Origin: Gracilimonas sp031580945 | GTDB lineage: Bacteria > Bacteroidota > Rhodothermia > Balneolales > Balneolaceae | Assembly (NCBI GenBank): GCA_031580945.1 | Contig: JAVLBT010000113.1 | Span: forward strand, 1-9,907 | DNA length: 9,907 nt | Direction of reading: 5' to 3' | Shown here: positions 7,773 through 9,907 of the stretch, piece after piece | Layout of the letters: each line of letters starts with the position of its first letter | Numbering within the stretch: position 1 is the stretch's first letter | Notes under the pieces: model-generated | Databases searched by the model: none | Told to the model about the DNA's origin: nothing | Seen by the model: only the letters and a program-made list of their open reading frames with translations | Made by a program: the position numbers and the translations under genes

Positions 7773-8383
7773 TGAATACAGCTAAATGGATAGATCTTGT
7801 TGTTTCTTTATCATTTGGAACGGTATTTTTTCTTCTATTAAAACTTTTTATACGACAAAGATCACTGATCATTATCTATTTCGGTTTAGCTGCACTCGCA
7901 ATTGCTACTCCTTATGCAATTGATCTTGTACAGGTAGAAATGCCGATTGATGTATTTGAATGGGGTAAGCTAATCTCAATTACATTCTACATAAGCGGCT
8001 TATTAGTATTAATCAGAGAGTCAAAGCCCGTTTTCGCAAGATTTCCGGCATATTTAACGACTCTTCCGTTTATTAGCTTTTTATTCTTTCCATTGATCAT
8101 AGATTCATTTGTGATTAAAGATCTTATAAACGCTATTTACCAGGGGGGAGCATTAGTTGTAACCGTATTGGTTTTTACCTTAAACCAGATAAGAAAAACT
8201 AAAAGGCGTTACTACATTATAGGCATAAGTAGTATCGGTGCGGCATATATGAGTTATTGGTTTGTATTTAAACAAATGAATAACCCAGATCTGATTTGGA
8301 TTGCTGAGATTTTATTAAGTGTGGGAATTCTTTTTACCGCATTTCGATTTGTAAGGGCAGAACAAAATAAACTTGCCAAGTAA
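7772..8383 (+). CDS. Seven-helix integral membrane protein of unknown function
   Basis: Protein of 203 residues with seven likely membrane helices at about 7-27, 32-50, 65-82, 94-112, 119-139, 147-166 and 174-194. Positive charges cluster in loop 1 (RQR, 28-30), loop 3 (R82 to R90), loop 5 (RKTKRR, 141-146) and the C-terminal tail, so the positive-inside rule gives N-out/C-in. I do not recognise a family and see no catalytic motif. The ATG shares its A with the TGA of the DinB-like gene (TGATG), with GAAGG at 7764-7768, so translation is probably coupled. The peroxiredoxin gene follows after 27 nt. The topology resembles small seven-helix sensor or scaffold modules, but nothing in the sequence fixes a function. 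Confidence 0.8.
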   Translation: MNTAKWIDLVVSLSFGTVFFLLLKLFIRQRSLIIIYFGLAALAIATPYAIDLVQVEMPIDVFEWGKLISITFYISGLLVLIRESKPVFARFPAYLTTLPFISFLFFPLIIDSFVIKDLINAIYQGGALVVTVLVFTLNQIRKTKRRYYIIGISSIGAAYMSYWFVFKQMNNPDLIWIAEILLSVGILFTAFRFVRAEQNKLAK

Positions 8384-8410
8384 AACATCATTGTATTTAA
8401 ACAGCTCATT

Positions 8411-8866
8411 ATGAAAAAAGCACCAGATTTTACACTACAAAATACCGACGGCAATCAGGTTAAACTAAAAGATCTCACAGGAGAACAGAACCTCGTTATT
8501 TTATTTTTTCCATTAGCTTTTAGTGGAGTTTGCACTAAGGAGCTATGTGCAGCGCGTGATAATATGAAAATCTATGAATCATTGAATGCGAAAGTGATAG
8601 GTATTAGTGTGGATAGCTTTTTTACCCTAAAAGCGTTCAAAGAATCCCAAAACTTAAATTTTTTGCTTCTAAGTGACTTCAACAAGGAAGTAAGTAAAAA
8701 GTATGACTCTTTATACAAAGATTTTTATGGAATGAAAGGAGTTTCCAAGCGATCTGTTTTTGTGATTAATAAAGAAGGAAACCTTGTGTATGAACAGATA
8801 TTGGAAGACGCCGATCAGATACCTGACTTTAATAAAGTACAAGTAGTACTTGCCGAGTTAGATTGA
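8411..8866 (+). CDS. Peroxiredoxin, AhpE/BCP-like (AhpC/TSA family)
   Basis: Thiol peroxidase that reduces hydrogen peroxide or organic peroxides, probably in the cytoplasm, since no signal peptide is present. The thioredoxin-fold features are clear: A4-P5-D6-F7 at the start, the active-site segment FFPLAFSGVC with P34, S38 and peroxidatic C41, and R114 in SKRSVFVI as the conserved active-site arginine. C46, five residues after C41 (CTKELC), matches the resolving-cysteine position of E. coli BCP (Cys45/Cys50). The PLAF wording is typical of the AhpE-like branch. The usual active-site Thr is Ser here, a known and functional substitution in the family. At 151 residues it is full length. It is the last gene of the cluster, 27 nt after the seven-helix gene, with no terminator or clear promoter between. 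Confidence 0.93.
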   Translation: MKKAPDFTLQNTDGNQVKLKDLTGEQNLVILFFPLAFSGVCTKELCAARDNMKIYESLNAKVIGISVDSFFTLKAFKESQNLNFLLLSDFNKEVSKKYDSLYKDFYGMKGVSKRSVFVINKEGNLVYEQILEDADQIPDFNKVQVVLAELD

Positions 8867-8904
8867 TATTTGCTTTCATAGGGAAGATGAAGAATCTTAC
8901 TTTT

Positions 8905-8930
8905 ATTTGGAGTATAATTATAAGCCAAAT
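8905..8930. promoter_or_regulatory. AT-rich dyad after the peroxiredoxin gene
   Basis: ATTTGG (8905-8910) and CCAAAT (8925-8930) are exact inverted repeats around a 10-nt palindrome TATAATTATA (8913-8922); only the AG/AG pairs between them break symmetry. It could be a regulator binding site, or a weak hairpin ending the upstream cluster. There is no T-run directly after it, which argues against a classic terminator. Confidence 0.35.
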
Positions 8931-8997
8931 TACTTTACATAATATAAATTATAAGACATTCATAATATTCAACTAAGTTCAATTACATAAAAGACTT

Positions 8998-9005
8998 TAG
9001 TTTTG
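8998..9005 (+). promoter_or_regulatory. Candidate Bacteroidota-type -7 promoter element for the receiver gene
   Basis: TAGTTTTG matches TAnnTTTG exactly. It lies 45 nt before the ATG at 9051, implying a leader of roughly 40 nt. A clear TTTG or TTG element at -33 is missing, so the call is tentative. The spacer 8867-9050 holds no gene that I can support. Confidence 0.4.
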
Positions 9006-9050
9006 CGTAATTTTAATACAGTTGTCATTGTATTTATTTACCTTTTGCTT

Positions 9051-9419
9051 ATGAAAATAATTGTTGTCGAAGACGATAAAGTTTTATCGTTATTACTTAC
9101 TAAAATGATTGAACGACTTGGATATGAAGTTTTGGATATAATTACCAAAGGTTCAGATGCAGTTCAAAAGATTCCGTCCCTTAATCCGGATTTAGTCCTA
9201 ATGGATATTATGCTTGAGGATAACGTTGACGGAATTGATGCTATGATCACCCTTCGCAAAAATGGTAATAACACCCCTGTTATTTATATCACCGGTAATT
9301 CTGACCCTGTAAATCGAGAACGTGCACAAGTCACAGATTTTGAGGAATATTTGATCAAACCAGTTAGTTTTGAAGACTTGAAATCGAATATTCAAAATGT
9401 TGCACAAAAAAAGCCTTGA
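9051..9419 (+). CDS. Stand-alone response regulator receiver protein (CheY-like)
   Basis: Single receiver domain of 122 residues that should be phosphorylated by a histidine kinase encoded elsewhere. The conserved residues are all present: acidic pocket E7-D8-D9, phosphoacceptor D52 (LVLMDIML), switch T81 (YITGNSD) and K103-P104 (LIKPVSF). No output domain follows, so it would act by protein contact or within a phosphorelay. I chose ATG 9051 because MKIIVVEDD is the canonical first strand. The frame can be extended to a TTG at 9003, but that adds a spurious hydrophobic lead and overlaps the candidate promoter. The gene ends inside the left arm of a hairpin and converges with the tonB-like gene. 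Confidence 0.93.
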   Translation: MKIIVVEDDKVLSLLLTKMIERLGYEVLDIITKGSDAVQKIPSLNPDLVLMDIMLEDNVDGIDAMITLRKNGNNTPVIYITGNSDPVNRERAQVTDFEEYLIKPVSFEDLKSNIQNVAQKKP

Positions 9420-9438
9420 AACGTTACTTCCAAGGCTT
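9406..9438 (-). terminator. Intrinsic terminator for the tonB-like gene, possibly bidirectional
   Basis: AAGCCTTG (9411-9418) and CAAGGCTT (9431-9438) form a perfect 8-bp stem with a 12-nt loop. Read on the - strand it is followed by a run of seven T (the A-run at 9406-9412), a classic intrinsic terminator. On the + strand only TCTCTTTA follows, so termination there would be weaker. The stem includes the stop codon of the receiver gene. Confidence 0.8.
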
Positions 9439-9451
9439 CTCTTTACTATTT

Positions 9452-9476
9452 ACAGGTTAGCTACTATTCTACCTGT
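9452..9476. repeat. Second hairpin directly after the tonB-like stop codon
   Basis: ACAGGT (9452-9457) pairs with ACCTGT (9471-9476), and AG/CT inside extends the stem across a bulged T. On the - strand it begins right after the TAA stop of the tonB-like gene and precedes the stronger terminator hairpin. No T-run is attached, so it may stabilise the mRNA 3' end or assist termination. Confidence 0.45.
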
Positions 9477-9907
9477 TTAGCTATCTGTGTTAAGTTTAAA
9501 TGTGACAGGCAAGCTATAACGTACTCTTACAGGTTTTCCTCTTTGTTTACCTGGTACAAATTTAGCATGCTCCTGTACTGCTCTTAATGCTTCTTCATCA
9601 CAACCGCCTCCAATTCCTCGTACCACAACAGGATTGGTCACATTTCCATCTTCATCAATTACGAATTGAAGAACAACACGGCCTTCAATACCTGCTTTAC
9701 GAGCCATTTCCGGATATTCAATATGCCGTTGTATACTTGATAAACCACCAATAAGCTCTGGCATTTGTTCAACTATGACAAAGATCTCCTCCTCAACCTC
9801 ATCATTATCTTCACTTGGCGGTGGCGGTGGCATATTAATAACACCAGCATCCATGTCTAATTCTGAATCCAGTTCAATGATTTCATCGTCTATGATCTCA
9901 TCATTTG
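9477..9907 (-). CDS. TonB-family energy transducer, C-terminal part (5' end beyond window)
   Basis: TonB spans the periplasm and transmits inner-membrane energy to outer-membrane receptors. The visible 142 codons show an acidic Ile/Glu/Asp-rich linker, a short proline run (MPPPPPP-like, M then five Pro), then the TonB C-terminal domain: YPEMARKAGIEGRV, VLQFVIDEDGNV, a Gly-rich turn GIGGGCDEEALRAV and the end strand VRYSLPVTFKLN. The ATG at 9852-9854 is not the true start, because 17 more in-frame codons run to the edge and the N-terminal membrane anchor is not yet reached. The gene converges with the receiver gene and ends in tandem hairpins. Which receptors it serves cannot be told; TonB paralogues are common in this group. 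Confidence 0.92.
   Translation of the reverse strand, partial: NDEIIDDEIIELDSELDMDAGVINMPPPPPSEDNDEVEEEIFVIVEQMPELIGGLSSIQRHIEYPEMARKAGIEGRVVLQFVIDEDGNVTNPVVVRGIGGGCDEEALRAVQEHAKFVPGKQRGKPVRVRYSLPVTFKLNTDS

Noticed and set aside
9003..9050. Longer start (TTG) for the receiver gene giving a hydrophobic N-terminus
   Set aside because: Receiver domains start with MKIIVVEDD-like sequence at ATG 9051; the extension overlaps a promoter-like TAGTTTTG and has no homologous role.
9852..9854. ATG as start of the tonB-like gene
   Set aside because: Seventeen in-frame codons precede it up to the edge and the TonB membrane anchor has not appeared, so it is internal.
1..9907. CRISPR array, insertion sequence, phage or defence-system genes
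   Set aside because: I saw no regularly spaced repeats, no transposase or integrase motifs and no terminal inverted repeats; most genes are core cellular functions.

Overview
The window reads as a housekeeping or semi-accessory stretch from a Gram-negative, moderately AT-rich member of the Bacteroidota/Rhodothermota/Balneolota group. The evidence is an outer-membrane beta-barrel protein, a TonB energy transducer, A/T-rich leaders almost without Shine-Dalgarno sites, and one match to the Bacteroidota-type -7 promoter element (TAnnTTTG). The exact lineage is inference. Balneolota or Rhodothermota would fit, but no rRNA or other decisive marker is present.

Left part (1-4814, + strand): the 3' nine-tenths or so of a UvrD/Rep-family DNA helicase, cut by the window edge before its Walker A motif. 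Next, 33 nt on, comes a 977-residue exported protein that joins a zinc-metallopeptidase-like domain (HELAH plus EGLAQYE), a TolB-like beta-propeller and an Omp85/BamA-like outer-membrane barrel. This is the most unusual protein here.

Middle (4827-6444): a small two-helix membrane protein on the - strand meets the large gene tail to tail. It is divergent from der (engA), the double-GTPase ribosome assembly factor, which is followed by a probable terminator.

Right-centre (6535-8866, + strand): a tight four-gene cluster. It holds a solitary nuoI-like gene (two 4Fe-4S clusters, complex I), a DinB-fold-like protein that has lost its metal-binding histidines, a seven-helix membrane protein coupled to it by a 1-nt stop/start overlap, and an AhpE/BCP-like peroxiredoxin. 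Cotranscription would link a respiratory electron carrier to peroxide removal, but that link is inferred from spacing only.

Right end (8867-9907): a 184-nt AT-rich spacer with a dyad and a candidate promoter, then a stand-alone CheY-like receiver protein. It faces a TonB C-terminal domain gene on the - strand that runs off the window. Two hairpins lie between their ends; one is a strong terminator for the - strand gene.

I saw no rRNA, tRNA, CRISPR array, insertion sequence, integrase or phage gene. No complete novel defence-type system is evident; the best leads are the fusion protein at 1881-4814 and the nuoI-to-peroxiredoxin cluster.
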